NCBI GenBank assembly: GCA_019120675.1 | Contig: DWUQ01000001.1 | Span: 1-32,625, forward strand | Direction: 5' to 3' | Length of the DNA: 32,625 nt | Source of the DNA: Candidatus Paenalcaligenes intestinipullorum | Lineage (GTDB): Bacteria; Pseudomonadota; Gammaproteobacteria; Burkholderiales; Burkholderiaceae_B | Shown here: in pieces, positions 1-12,004 of the stretch | How positions within the stretch are numbered: position 1 is the stretch's first letter | Layout of the letters: every line of letters starts with the position of its first letter | The notes under the pieces: generated by a model | Seen by the model: the letters and a program-made list of their open reading frames with translations, nothing else | Databases searched by the model: none | Told to the model about the DNA's origin: nothing | Program-made: the position numbers and the translations under genes

Positions 1-1980
1 GGCAATCTCGGAGATGTGCAGCAAGCCATCACGACCTGGCAGCACTTGCACGATGGCACCGAAGTCCAACAAACGCAGCACCGGACCTTCGTACTCTTGG
101 CCAACTTCGACTTCAGCAGTGAGCTCTTTGATACGACGCTCGGCTTCGCGGGCTTGATCTAAATCTGCACTGGAAATCGTGATGGTACCGTCGTCGCCGA
201 TGTCGATCTGCGTGCCGGTTTCCTCGGTGAGGCTGCGGATGGTAGCGCCGCCTTTACCGATGACGTCACGGATTTTCTCGGGATTGATCTTGACCGTCAA
301 CATGCGTGGCGCAAAAGCGGACAGCTCGGTGCGGGAGCCTTCCATAGCTTCTTGCATACGACCCAAGATATGCAGGCGACCTTCTTTGGCTTGAGCCAAG
401 GCAACTTGCATGATTTCAGTGGTGATGCCTTGGATTTTGATGTCCATTTGCAAAGCAGTAATACCATGCTCCGTACCAGCTACTTTGAAGTCCATATCGC
501 CGAGGTGGTCTTCGTCACCAAGAATATCGGTCAGTACGGCAAATTTACCACCGTCTTTGATTAGGCCCATAGCCACACCAGCAACGTGGTCTTTGATGGG
601 CACACCAGCGTCCATCAAGGCCAAGGAGCCGCCACATACCGTAGCCATCGAGGAGGAGCCATTGGACTCGGTCACTTCGGAGACCAAGCGAATGGAATAC
701 TGGAAATCCTCGTTAGCAGGCAGCAAATGCGTGAGCGCACGCTTAGCCAAACGACCGTGACCGATCTCACGACGGCGTGGCGCACCAAAGCGGCCGGTTT
801 CGCCGGTAGAAAACGGCGGGAAATTGTAGTGCAGCATGAAGCGATCACGCGAATCACCCATGACGGAGTCAAGGATTTGCTCGTCTTGGCGGGTGCCTAA
901 GGTCGCAATCACTAACGCCTGAGTTTCACCACGGGTGAACAGTACGCTACCGTGTGTACGAGGCAATACGCCTGTACGGATAGCAATTGGGCGTACGGTA
1001 CGGGTGTCGCGGCCGTCGATACGTGGCTCGCCGCTGAGGATCTGGCTGCGGACGATTTCGCTTTCGAGTGCGAACAAGAGGTTGTCGACTTCGACGTTAT
1101 CGGGCGCGGCTTCGCCTTTGGCTTCGGCCTGCTCGGCCAAAGTGGCTTTGGTTTGCGCGTTGATTTCCTTCAAACGCTGAGTACGAGCTTGCTTTTCGCG
1201 AATTTGGTAGGCGGCCTTGAGGCCATCAAACGCAGCACCACGGATGGCTGTGATTAACGCTTCGTTAGCGGCAGGCGCTTGCCAATCCCACTCGGGCTTG
1301 CCGGCTTCGGCAACGAGATCGTGGATGGCGTTGATGGCGGCTTGCATTTGCTCATGCCCAAAGGCAATGGCACCCAGCATGACTTCCTCGGTGAGCTGCT
1401 CAGCATCCGACTCAACCATCAGCACCGCGGCTTCGGTACCCGCTACGACCAAGTCCAGCTTGGAGTCGGCAGATTGGGCGGTGGTGGGGTTGAGCACGTA
1501 ACCACCGTTGACATAGCCCACACGAGCGGCACCAACGGGACCATTGAAAGGAATACCGGAGATGGCCAACGCAGCAGAAGAGCCGATCAGCGCGGGGATG
1601 ACGGGATCGACTTCGGGGTTGACCGACAACACGTGTACGATGACCTGTACTTCGTTGTAGAAGCCTTCAGGAAACAATGGACGCAATGGACGGTCGATCA
1701 AGCGCGAGGTGAGGGTTTCACGCTCGGAGGGCTTGCCTTCGCGCTTAAAAAAGCCGCCAGGAATGCGGCCAGCGGCGTAGGTTTTCTCGACGTAATCGAC
1801 AGTAAGTGGGAAGAAATCTTGGCCAGGCTTGGCGTTTTTGGCACCCACGACAGTGGCTAAAATAACGGTGTCTTCGACAGTAACCAGTACGGCACCGGAG
1901 GCTTGACGAGCAATCTCGCCGGTTTCAAGCACGACTTCGTGCTGACCATATTGAAACTTTTTAGTAACTTTATTGAACAT
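1..1980 (-). CDS. pnp: Polyribonucleotide nucleotidyltransferase (PNPase), C-terminal end truncated by the window start
   Basis: Open minus frame from ATG (complement of 1978-1980) reading [45 protein letters not shown]...; runs off the window edge so it is absent from the ORF track; located downstream of rpsO. Confidence 0.95.
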   Translation of the reverse strand, partial: MFNKVTKKFQYGQHEVVLETGEIARQASGAVLVTVEDTVILATVVGAKNAKPGQDFFPLTVDYVEKTYAAGRIPGGFFKREGKPSERETLTSRLIDRPLRPLFPEGFYNEVQVIVHVLSVNPEVDPVIPALIGSSAALAISGIPFNGPVGAARVGYVNGGYVLNPTTAQSADSKLDLVVAGTEAAVLMVESDAEQLTEEVMLGAIAFGHEQMQAAINAIHDLVAEAGKPEWDWQAPAANEALITAIRGAAFDGLKAAYQIREKQARTQRLKEINAQTKATLAEQAEAKGEAAPDNVEVDNLLFALESEIVRSQILSGEPRIDGRDTRTVRPIAIRTGVLPRTHGSVLFTRGETQALVIATLGTRQDEQILDSVMGDSRDRFMLHYNFPPFSTGETGRFGAPRRREIGHGRLAKRALTHLLPANEDFQYSIRLVSEVTESNGSSSMATVCGGSLALMDAGVPIKDHVAGVAMGLIKDGGKFAVLTDILGDEDHLGDMDFKVAGTEHGITALQMDIKIQGITTEIMQVALAQAKEGRLHILGRMQEAMEGSRTELSAFAPRMLTVKINPEKIRDVIGKGGATIRSLTEETGTQIDIGDDGTITISSADLDQAREAERRIKELTAEVEVGQEYEGPVLRLLDFGAIVQVLPGRDGLLHISEIA

Positions 1981-2004
1981 TCATGCGTTCCTTACAATAA
2001 AAAA

Positions 2005-2041
2005 CCGTGCCCGTCACGAAACCAGTTCGCAACGGGCACGG
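2005..2041 (-). terminator. Hairpin between rpsO and pnp (terminator/processing site)
   Basis: CCGTGCCCGT ... ACGGGCACGG 10-bp perfect stem followed on the minus strand by TTTTTT. Confidence 0.7.
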
Positions 2042-2076
2042 CCATTAGCATGGGGAAATAACACATCCCCGATACA

Positions 2077-2349
2077 TTACCTGCGCAGACCGAGTTTTTG
2101 AATTAACTCGCGGTAGGACTCGGGCTTACGATCACGTAAGTAGTCGAGCAATTTGCGGCGACGGCTAACCATGCGCAGCAAACCACGACGGGAGTGGAAA
2201 TCTTTGGTGTGGCTTTTGAAGTGCTCGGTTAAATGCACGATACGTGCTGTAAGCAAAGCAACTTGTACTTCGGGGGAACCGGTATCACCGGCTGTGCGTT
2301 GGTATTCCGAAACGATTTCGGCTTTTTGTTTGGGGTTGGCAACAGACAT
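2077..2349 (-). CDS. rpsO: 30S ribosomal protein S15
   Basis: [71 protein letters not shown]; the ORF-track start at 2502 is an upstream in-frame extension. Confidence 0.97.
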   Translation of the reverse strand: MSVANPKQKAEIVSEYQRTAGDTGSPEVQVALLTARIVHLTEHFKSHTKDFHSRRGLLRMVSRRRKLLDYLRDRKPESYRELIQKLGLRR

Positions 2350-2561
2350 TTTGCTATCCTCTAATACATGCGACAAGGCCGAGGAGCCTTGACGTGTAAA
2401 TAATGAAAAAACCTCGCCCCATATAGGCAAGGATTGGCAATTATAACGAAGATTAACGGCTTGCGGTGAAAAACTTGCGTGGCTGGGTGATTTAGCACGC
2501 ACGTGCTACCCACCATTTTAAAAATCGTAGATCAAGAGACAGTCGCTTAGTTCAGGAGACG

Positions 2562-3125
2562 ATGATGCTTCAATCCTTCAATTTCACCTCTCAACATGCA
2601 TCCAAGCGCTCCAGCGCTGTAGTAAAAGGCTGGCTAGCTATCAGCGGCTTGGCCTTGCTGAGCGCATGCAGCGGCTTTCAGCAGGTGCAGCCGGGTACGT
2701 CTTACAGCGAACTGGTGCAGCGTTTTGGTATGCCTCAGCAACAATGCCAGTCTGACTCCACAGCTGGCGGACAGATTCTGAATTGGTCTGGCCAACCGAT
2801 GGGGCGCTTTGCGTGGACCGCCGAGCTGGATGAGGCCGAACGTGTGGTGAGTATGCAGCAGATGCTAAGCGATACCGGCTTTGCCAAGCTCAACACGGGC
2901 GACTGGGATCAGCAACGCGTGGCCTGTTGGTTTGGCCGCCCTGCCCTAATTGAGCAAGCGCGGTATCAGGGCAAGCGCCATGAAACGTGGACCTACCGCT
3001 ATCTGCAGCCTGCCCAGTACTTAGCGCATTTTTATATTTATTTTGATGAGTCGGGCCAAGTGCGGCATTTTCACCCTGGCCCCGACCCATTAGAAATGAA
3101 CGATGGCTGGTTTTTTAGGCCTTAA
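2562..3125 (+). CDS. Putative lipoprotein
   Basis: N-terminal hydrophobic stretch and lipobox GLALLSAC; RBS-like ggag upstream; start could be 2562 or 2565. Confidence 0.75.
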   Translation: MMLQSFNFTSQHASKRSSAVVKGWLAISGLALLSACSGFQQVQPGTSYSELVQRFGMPQQQCQSDSTAGGQILNWSGQPMGRFAWTAELDEAERVVSMQQMLSDTGFAKLNTGDWDQQRVACWFGRPALIEQARYQGKRHETWTYRYLQPAQYLAHFYIYFDESGQVRHFHPGPDPLEMNDGWFFRP

Positions 3126-3155
3126 TCCTGCCTAAACCTAAAAACCAAGTATTTC

Positions 3156-3917
3156 TCAGCCTTCACGTCGCTGACGCAGCAGCTGGCGCGCTCGGCGCCA
3201 GCGCCAAGCCATCAGCACCCAGCCCGATAAGCCGTAAATCACAAACAGTGAAAACAGCACAATCGGCGGATCGGTGGACACAAACACAAACAGCAACACA
3301 AACAGCAGCAGCACCCCAAAGGACACACGCTTGCCGTGACGGATGCTTTTGCCGCTGTAAAACGGCGCATTGGACACCATAGACACACCCGCATAGATGG
3401 TGAGCACAAAGGCCAGCCACTGCATGGTATCGGAGGACACGGAAATTTTATTATCAACCGCTAGCCACACCAGCCCAGCCATCAGCGCTGCGGCCGCTGG
3501 GCTAGGCAAACCTTGGAAAAAGCTTTTGTCGACGACGGCGATGTTGGTGTTGAAGCGGGCTAAGCGTAAAGCGGCACCGGCCACAAACACAAAGGCGGCC
3601 ACCCAACCCCAACGCCCTAAATCCTGCAAGGCCCACACATACATGACTAAGGCGGGCGCAATACCAAAAGACATTAAGTCCGCCATGGAGTCGTACTGCT
3701 CGCCAAAGGCGGATTGGCTGTTGGTCATGCGTGCAACGCGCCCATCCATGCCGTCGAACACCAAGGCTACAAAGATGGCAATGGCGGCGACCTCGAAACG
3801 GTGATTCATGGCCTGCACAACGGCATAAAAGCCTGCAAACAGGTTGGCCGTGGTAAAGGCATTGGGCAATAAATAAATACCGCGACGCCGTTTTTCTTCC
3901 AAATGCGGGACACTCAT
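3156..3917 (-). CDS. pssA: CDP-diacylglycerol--serine O-phosphatidyltransferase
   Basis: CDP-alcohol phosphatidyltransferase signature DGMDGRVARMTNSQSAFGEQYDSMADLMSFGIAPALVMY. Confidence 0.9.
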   Translation of the reverse strand: MSVPHLEEKRRRGIYLLPNAFTTANLFAGFYAVVQAMNHRFEVAAIAIFVALVFDGMDGRVARMTNSQSAFGEQYDSMADLMSFGIAPALVMYVWALQDLGRWGWVAAFVFVAGAALRLARFNTNIAVVDKSFFQGLPSPAAAALMAGLVWLAVDNKISVSSDTMQWLAFVLTIYAGVSMVSNAPFYSGKSIRHGKRVSFGVLLLFVLLFVFVSTDPPIVLFSLFVIYGLSGWVLMAWRWRRARQLLRQRREG

Positions 3918-4020
3918 ACAGTTAGTTTTGATTAGTCAGTGGAAAGCCTCAAGCATAACCTAGACGGTTTGATTATGCTTAGGATTAGGCTAAAACGATA
4001 ACTCGATAGTGTGCCTTAGC

Positions 4021-4058
4021 GCAAAAAAGCCCACGTATTAGCGCGTGGGCTTTTTTGC
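4021..4058 (-). terminator. Bidirectional-looking rho-independent terminator downstream of ilvC
   Basis: GCAAAAAAGCCCACG tattagcg CGTGGGCTTTTTTGC, 15-bp perfect inverted repeat with T-runs on both strands. Confidence 0.9.
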
Positions 4059-4106
4059 TTTAGCAAACTAAGCAAACGAAGCGGCACAGGCCGCTGGTAC
4101 AGCCGC

Positions 4107-5717
<1,611 letters not shown>

Positions 5718-5721
<4 letters not shown>

Positions 5722-7457
5722 GCTTTCTCTCCTTTTTTGAGGTCATCGGCGTTGATAATCATGTCGGTGAGACCACGCCCGGCTTTAACCATCGGCCAAA
5801 CGTTTTCGGTTTGATCGGTGATGAAGTCCATAAATACGAGGCGGTCCTTGTACTTGGTGAAGGCTTCGCGAATAGCAGGCAACACATCGGCGGGTTTTTC
5901 AATGCGCATACCAACGTGGCCATAACTTTCGACCAGCTTTACAAAGTCCGGCAAGGCGTCCACATACGACTCAGAATAACGGGAACCGTAATCAAGCTCT
6001 TGCCACTGACGCACCATACCCAAATAGCGGTTATTCAAGCAGAGGATCTTGGGCGTCATGCGGTACTGCAAGCAGGTGGACAGCTCTTGGATGTTCATCT
6101 GAATTGAAGCTTCGCCAGTGATGACCGCGATTTCGGAGTCAGGGTTGGCCATTTGCACACCCATGGCGTAGGGCAAACCCACACCCATGGTGCCTAAGCC
6201 GCCCGAGTTAATCCAATGACGGGGCTTGTTGAAGCGGTAGTACTGCGCCGCCCACATTTGGTGCTGCCCTACGTCGGAGGTCACAAACGCATCGCCCCCG
6301 GTAACTTCCCAAAGGGCCTCGACCACGGACTGAGGCTTGATCACTTCGTCGGAAGGCTTGTAGGAGAAAGATTTTTTCTCGCGCCATTCGTTGATCTGCT
6401 GCCACCATTTGGCCAGTGCGGTTTTGTTTTTCTCGGTGTTGGTGCGCGCTTGGGCGTAGAGCTCGTTGAACTCGACCAACACGTCTTTGACACAGCCCAC
6501 AATCGGCACATCTACCTTGACACGCTTGGCGATGGAGGATGGGTCGATATCGATGTGGATAATTTTGCGTGGCACTTGCATGAAGTGACGGGGGTTGGCA
6601 ATGACTCGGTCGTCAAAGCGCGCGCCCACGGCAATCAACACATCGCTGTGCTGCATTGCCATATTGGCTTCGTAGCTGCCGTGCATCCCGGGCATGCCCA
6701 CAAACTGATCGTCGGTGCCCGGGTAGGCACCCAAGGCCATCAATGTGGTGGTGCAGGGTGCGCCACTGAGCTTGACCAGCTCTTTGACCTCTTCGGAGGC
6801 GTCGGACAGGATCGCTCCACCACCCACATAGATCATGGGGCGTTCCGCATGCGCCAGCAACTGGGCGGCTTTTTTGATTTGCCCTTGGTGGCCTTTGGTG
6901 ACGGGAGAGTACGAGCGGAGCTTGACCTCGCCGCGCTTGGGCGTGTAGCGTGCCGTGGCGACGGTGATGTCTTTGGGGATATCGACTAGGACGGGGCCAG
7001 GACGACCTGTGCTAGCAATGTAAAAGGCTTTACGAATGGTGTCAGCCAGCTCGCGTACATCGCGCACTAAAAAGTTGTGCTTGACGCAAGGGCGAGTAAT
7101 ACCGACCGCATCGCATTCTTGGAAAGCGTCTTCGCCAATAGCTTGGGTGCCCACCTGACCACTGATGATCACCATGGGGATCGAATCGGTGTAAGCGGTC
7201 GCAATGCCGGTTACGGCGTTGGTAATACCGGGGCCACTGGTGACTAGAGCCACCCCTACTTTGTTGGACGAGCGGGAATAGGCATCGGCCGCATGCACGG
7301 CAGCCTGTTCGTGTCGAACCAGGATGTGACGAAATCGGTCTTGTTTGAAAATTGCGTCGTAGATATAGAGTACTGCGCCACCAGGATAGCCGAAAACGTG
7401 TTCTACGCCTTCGTCGGCTAAGGTGCGCACGACGATGTCGGCGCCATTGAGTTCCAT
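5718..7457 (-). CDS. ilvI: Acetolactate synthase large (catalytic) subunit
   Basis: MELNGADIVVRTLADEGVEHVFGYPGGAVLYIYDA...; ThDP-enzyme motifs; AGGA RBS upstream of the 7457 ATG. Confidence 0.95.
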
Positions 7458-7904
7458 AATGAAATTTCCTTTCAGTCTTTGTGCACGCACCCCGATTGGC
7501 ACCAAAGCCCGAGCTTGAGCTTGAGTTAGCAACATGACCTGGCGCTTTGTAGCCCACTGGACTACGCCACCCAAGCACACTGCCAACCCGCCTGCACTCA
7601 TCGAAATACAGCACGTGCGTAACGAGCCACGCAATAGCTTGAAATGGATGTCTTGGCTACACACGCTTGTGGCGCGGCCAACAGACCACTTACAAAATAT
7701 GAGGCGCAAAAAACGAGCGGGTAACCCGTATGGTGAGCCCTATTGCCCAATCGGATGGAAATGGGAAGCTGCTACTTTACCTTGTCACCTAAATGGGAGC
7801 AAGCATATTTGTTGGGAAAGTGCAAATCTCCTTACAAAGACTTCTCACTGCTTTCCTGATAAAGCCCTATATACTTAAAGGTTGAATTCGGTGGATGATT
7901 GGAC

Positions 7905-10241
7905 ATGCTGAAACTTCTGCCCCAACTGCAACGCTTTATTTACAGCCATCACTTTTTAGGCGGCTTGCGTCAGGCCGTGGGTGTGCTGTTGCCGGTTTTG
8001 ATTTTAGGTGGACTCTTTGAGGCGTATGCTGCAGGGGTGGTAGCGGCCTTGGGCGCTGCCTGTGTGGCAATTATCGATCAGCCTGGTGGCCCACGTCGCT
8101 ATCGCATCAATGAAATGCTCGGTGGTGTGGCGCTGGGGACTCTGACCGTCGCCATTACGGGCTTAGCCGCCAATTCAGTTTGGGGCGTCTGGGTTGTGGT
8201 GCCTCTGCTGTGCTTTAGCCTCTCTATGCTCAATGTGTATGGCTTGCGTGGCGGCTTGATGGGCTTTGCGTGCTTGCTGCTGATGGTGGTCACCCTTCCC
8301 GCCCCCATGCGCGGCTATGAGTGGCTGGCGCATACCTTTATGTCCTTTGTCGGTGCGATGAGTTATTTTTGCTTTAGCCTGTTATTTCGACGTTTGTTTT
8401 GGCTAAGCGAAGAGCGCCGCACCTTGGCGATGGCTTTGTATGCGACCGCCGAATACGCGGCCGCACGAGCGTGTTTTTATAACCCTCGCACCGAGTTGGA
8501 CACCAGCTATCGACAACTGATTAAAGCTCAATCCGATATGACCATGCTGCACCAAGCAGCGCGTGATATCGTGTTGCGTGAATTACCTCGTGGCAAAGGC
8601 CGCGGTGACCAAGAGCGTGCAGCGCTGCTGAGCGTGTACACCAACATGGTGTCGTTGCTGGATACGTTAGTCGCCACGCACACCGATTACGCTACTTTAC
8701 GGCGACAGCTGGGCAACAGCGACTTTATGGAGTTTGCGTACTCAGGGGTTCAAAAGCTGTCTCACGAGCTGCAGCGTATTGCTTTAAATGTAATTCGCCA
8801 TCGCAAGCGTTCATTACGCATTAGTTTGAAGCCAGAAATCCGCGCGATGGAATACGAGCTGGAGCGCTATAAAAACAAGGGCTTAAATACCGAAAACCCT
8901 GAGCTGTATGTGTTGCTGGTGCAAATTCTACGGCGCTTACGTGTGGCGTCATCGACGCTCACCCATATGGCCGAGCACACGCATCGCACAGGCCTAAGTC
9001 TACCGATTGACCAACACCTAGATAAGTCCCTTAGCCGGTTTTTAACCCGCGAAGAAATCCATTTGGGTGCGTTGCGTAGCAATTTAACCCTTAGCTCGTC
9101 GGCGTTTCGCTACTCGTTGCGCGTCACGGCTGCCGCGTTGATTGCACTGGGCATACCGCTGGTGATTAACCACTTCTATCACGACACCGAAACGCTGTCG
9201 ATCCTGACCAATCACAGCCATTGGATCTTCATGACCACCATTATCATCATGAAGCCTGGCTTTGCGCTGACGCGTCAACGTAATTTGCTGCGCTTATTTG
9301 GCACAGCGCTAGGGTGTGCGCTCAGCTATATTCTGTTTGAGCTGACCGCCAACAAGGAAATCTACTTTGTGGGCATGATTGCCGCGTACATTTTGGCCAA
9401 CAGTTTAAATCAACTGAACTACCTGCTGTCAGCGATGTTTAGCACGGTGTTTATTTTGATTGGCTTTCAGTTTTTGTATGGCAGCAGCAATATGGTGATC
9501 AGCGAGCGACTGTTCGATACGCTGGTGGGCTCGTGCATTGCGTTGGTATGCAGTTATATTTTGCCGCAATGGGAAGCCAGTAGCCTCGACAAAAAAGCAC
9601 TTGACGCCATTAATGCCAATCGCGAATTTTTAAGTAAGGGCCTGAGCTACGCCAATTTAAAGCGCCAACTGGATCAAGTGGTGCACTTGCAAAACACCGC
9701 CACACCTGAGCTACAGGAGGCGGTCGAGCAACTGTCACCTGAGGACTTAGCGAAACTGGAAGCCGAGCTGAATGAAGCGGAAACCCAGTGGCAGCTAGCG
9801 CGTCGGGATATTAATGTGGCCTTTGATAATTTTGCTCAGTCGTTTTACCGCATGATGTCCGAGCCCACCAGCCATCAGCGCAATGTGTCACTGATGAATA
9901 ACCTGCTCATTCAAAATCATATTTTAGCGTCACAAATCAGTACCGCCGTGCCGTTGTTGGCGCATTTGCCTACTGTGCCCGTGGGCGTGGACGAAAGCCT
10001 CAGCTATGTGCAGGGCTTGCTTGCCAAGCAGCGCCCTGCCCCGCCCGCGTCTACAATTGAAAGCGAGGGCGAGCTGGCGATGTTGATTTACCCGCTCAAG
10101 CAGATGATCAAGGCTGCTCAGCTGATTCAACAAGATATGCGCGGCATTATGTTGGCCGATGGGCCCATTCAACCTAATGCCGATTCGGGGCGTCGAAACA
10201 CGAGCTTGTCGGCAGTAGACAGCTCGGGCTCAAAGGCGTAG
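7905..10241 (+). CDS. FUSC family inner-membrane protein (YccS/YhfK-like)
   Basis: Two sets of hydrophobic segments separated by a soluble region, layout of the FUSC/YccS family; ATG at 7905 preferred to the TTG at 7899. Confidence 0.8.
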   Translation: MLKLLPQLQRFIYSHHFLGGLRQAVGVLLPVLILGGLFEAYAAGVVAALGAACVAIIDQPGGPRRYRINEMLGGVALGTLTVAITGLAANSVWGVWVVVPLLCFSLSMLNVYGLRGGLMGFACLLLMVVTLPAPMRGYEWLAHTFMSFVGAMSYFCFSLLFRRLFWLSEERRTLAMALYATAEYAAARACFYNPRTELDTSYRQLIKAQSDMTMLHQAARDIVLRELPRGKGRGDQERAALLSVYTNMVSLLDTLVATHTDYATLRRQLGNSDFMEFAYSGVQKLSHELQRIALNVIRHRKRSLRISLKPEIRAMEYELERYKNKGLNTENPELYVLLVQILRRLRVASSTLTHMAEHTHRTGLSLPIDQHLDKSLSRFLTREEIHLGALRSNLTLSSSAFRYSLRVTAAALIALGIPLVINHFYHDTETLSILTNHSHWIFMTTIIIMKPGFALTRQRNLLRLFGTALGCALSYILFELTANKEIYFVGMIAAYILANSLNQLNYLLSAMFSTVFILIGFQFLYGSSNMVISERLFDTLVGSCIALVCSYILPQWEASSLDKKALDAINANREFLSKGLSYANLKRQLDQVVHLQNTATPELQEAVEQLSPEDLAKLEAELNEAETQWQLARRDINVAFDNFAQSFYRMMSEPTSHQRNVSLMNNLLIQNHILASQISTAVPLLAHLPTVPVGVDESLSYVQGLLAKQRPAPPASTIESEGELAMLIYPLKQMIKAAQLIQQDMRGIMLADGPIQPNADSGRRNTSLSAVDSSGSKA

Positions 10242-10957
10242 CCAGCGACATTGAAGTCCTTTAAACCCTCGACCTGATCAATCTGCTGATCAATGGCGTA
10301 GCGCATCATGAGGCCACGGGCCTTTTTGGCGTAAAAGCTAATGATTTTCCAAGCGCCGTTTTTTTGGTCTTGAAACACACACTGCACAACAGGCAGCTGG
10401 TGCGCTTTCGCATCCACCGCTTTGAAGTATTCCTCGGACGCCAAATTTACCAGCACCTTGTCGCCTTGGCGTTGTTCGTCCAAACGCTGCTGCAAGTACG
10501 GCGCCAAAGTGTCTTGCCAATAGGCGTACAAATTGGCTCCCGCTGGATTTGTCAGCTTGGTACCCATTTCCAAGCGATAGGGCTGCATAAAGTCCAATGG
10601 GCGTAACGCACCATACAATCCGCTTAGTATCAACAGGTGCTGTTGCGCCCAGTTTAGTTGCTCGTCATTCAGTTGGCTGGCTTGTAAACCTTCGTAGACA
10701 TCACCATTAAAGGCGAGTAAAGCTTGGCGAGAATTGTGCAAATCAAACTGCGGCTGCCAGTCGGCATAACGCTGGGCATTGAGCTCTGCCAAGCTGTCGC
10801 TGATGCGCATGAGGGCTTTGATGTCCGCAGGCGTTTTCTCACGCAGGATGTGGATCAACTGCTCGGCTTGTGGCACAAACAAAGGCTGAGAGTGCAAGGT
10901 GGTACGTACCGGGGAGTCGTAATCGAGCTTTTTGGCGGGAGAGAGCAGAAATAACAT
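10169..10957 (-). CDS. yaaA: Peroxide stress protein YaaA (DUF328/UPF0246)
   Basis: MLFLLSPAKKLDYDSPVRTTLHSQPLF...LSGLYGALRPLDFMQPYRLEMGTKLTNPAGANLYAYW...VNLASEEYFKAVD. Confidence 0.95.
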   Translation of the reverse strand: MLFLLSPAKKLDYDSPVRTTLHSQPLFVPQAEQLIHILREKTPADIKALMRISDSLAELNAQRYADWQPQFDLHNSRQALLAFNGDVYEGLQASQLNDEQLNWAQQHLLILSGLYGALRPLDFMQPYRLEMGTKLTNPAGANLYAYWQDTLAPYLQQRLDEQRQGDKVLVNLASEEYFKAVDAKAHQLPVVQCVFQDQKNGAWKIISFYAKKARGLMMRYAIDQQIDQVEGLKDFNVAGYAFEPELSTADKLVFRRPESALG

Positions 10958-11211
10958 GGCAACCTTATTGACGTAGCAGAATACGGATGAAGTTTAACAA
11001 ACATTTTTCTTTGTTTATCTTTGGATGAGTACGCTTAGCGTATCGTAGTCTGGCTTAGATCTCGATATTCTACCTTTCGCTGTTGAGTGATAAAGCTGCT
11101 GTTGGGTGAGTGAACAGTTATTGAGAATGAAAGCTTGAGGCGTTGCGCGTTAAATTCCGCTAGGCAAATTAGGGTACTTGCTGATAGAATGATGGACTTT
11201 GCAGTACCCGC

Positions 11212-11303
11212 GGGCAGGTGGCAGAGCTGGTCGAATGTACCTGACTCGAAATCAGGCGTACGTGAATAGCGTACCGTGGGTTCGAATCCCACCCTGCCCG
11301 CCA
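11212..11303 (+). tRNA. tRNA-Ser (anticodon CGA)
   Basis: Acceptor GGGCAGG/CCTGCCC, anticodon arm cctga-ctCGAaa-tcagg, long variable arm (gcgtacgtgaatagcgtac), T-arm gtgggTTCGAATcccac, encoded CCA. Confidence 0.95.
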
Positions 11304-11329
11304 TTACTTTGTATTCAGCACATTCTATT

Positions 11330-11363
11330 AAACCCGCATTGCGTAAGGCTTTGTGGGTTTTTT
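11330..11363 (+). terminator. Terminator downstream of tRNA-Ser
   Basis: AAACCCGCA ... TGTGGGTTT followed by TTT on the plus strand. Confidence 0.65.
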
Positions 11364-11475
11364 GTTGTCTATTAACGGTGAGTGTATTGGTGTACCCCAA
11401 GCGCCTTGCTCCATTAGCTCTACGCCATTAACGGGAAATGACCGGTTTTACGCATAATTAATCAAACCATCTCAG

Positions 11476-11668
11476 CCGTAGTGCGCCTTGCACCTTAGAG
11501 TGGGTGACTTGGACGAGGGCCGCAGGCTCGGGTATTTTTCAGGAGAAAAGTGAGCACTGTTTGAGCGCGCAGCGCGAGTTTGCGAACGACCTGAAAAATC
11601 CCCCAGCCTAAGGGCAGCACGAAGCACCCTCGGCCCGGAACCTAATCTAAAGGGCAAGGCGCACCGCA
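11476..11668. repeat. Imperfect palindromic element (MITE-like or structured RNA candidate)
   Basis: Ends ccgtagtgcgccttgcaccttaga and (reverse complement of right end) ctgcggtgcgccttgccctttaga match at 19/24; internal tatttttcagg / cctgaaaaat inverted pair; central cgcgc-a-gcgcg. Confidence 0.6.
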
Positions 11669-11749
11669 GATAAAACGGTATAGAGCCGCTATTTACCTTG
11701 CCCTCTACACCATACCTACAAAAAGCGCACAAGACCAATAGACGAAAAA

Positions 11750-11780
11750 AAGAGCTCACCCATTAAAATGGTAAGCTCTT
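11750..11780 (-). terminator. Terminator downstream of the CAU tRNA
   Basis: AAGAGCTCACCCAT taaa ATGGTAAGCTCTT; on the minus strand the stem is followed by TTTTTTT. Confidence 0.8.
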
Positions 11781-11798
11781 GATTCTTCTAGCATATAT

Positions 11799-11875
<77 letters not shown>

Positions 11876-12004
11876 CCAAGCACCTCATAGCACACTGCTA
11901 TTTGTGCGAGCACCACAATAAGTATTGCGTGCTAAGCTAGCTATTATTGCATAGCTTTTTTATTTCTGCACCTTTTTCCCGCCTCTTTAAGCCACGGCTT
12001 GCTT

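Noticed and set aside
1279-1860. ORFs on the plus strand across 179-1860, including 193 aa
   Set aside because: All are antisense to pnp, whose own minus frame is missing from the track only because it runs off the window.
2350-2502. N-terminal extension of rpsO in the ORF track
   Set aside because: S15 starts at MSVANPKQ; the upstream part has no S15 similarity and is probably 5'UTR.
6216-6989. ORF 257 aa on the plus strand
   Set aside because: Antisense to ilvI, which is a clear conserved gene; shadow ORF.
11035-11400. ORF 121 aa on the minus strand (…AGRVGFEPTVRYSRTPDFESGTFDQLCHLPAG…)
   Set aside because: It is antisense to the tRNA-Ser gene; this peptide pattern is a common spurious ORF over tRNA-Ser.
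11472-11759. ORF 95 aa on the minus strand
   Set aside because: It spans the palindromic element and the tRNA terminator, with no domain-like sequence; better explained as noncoding.
11304-11798. Possible genomic-island attachment region at the tRNA pair
   Set aside because: No integrase and no repeat of the tRNA 3' end was seen in the window, so an island boundary is not supported.
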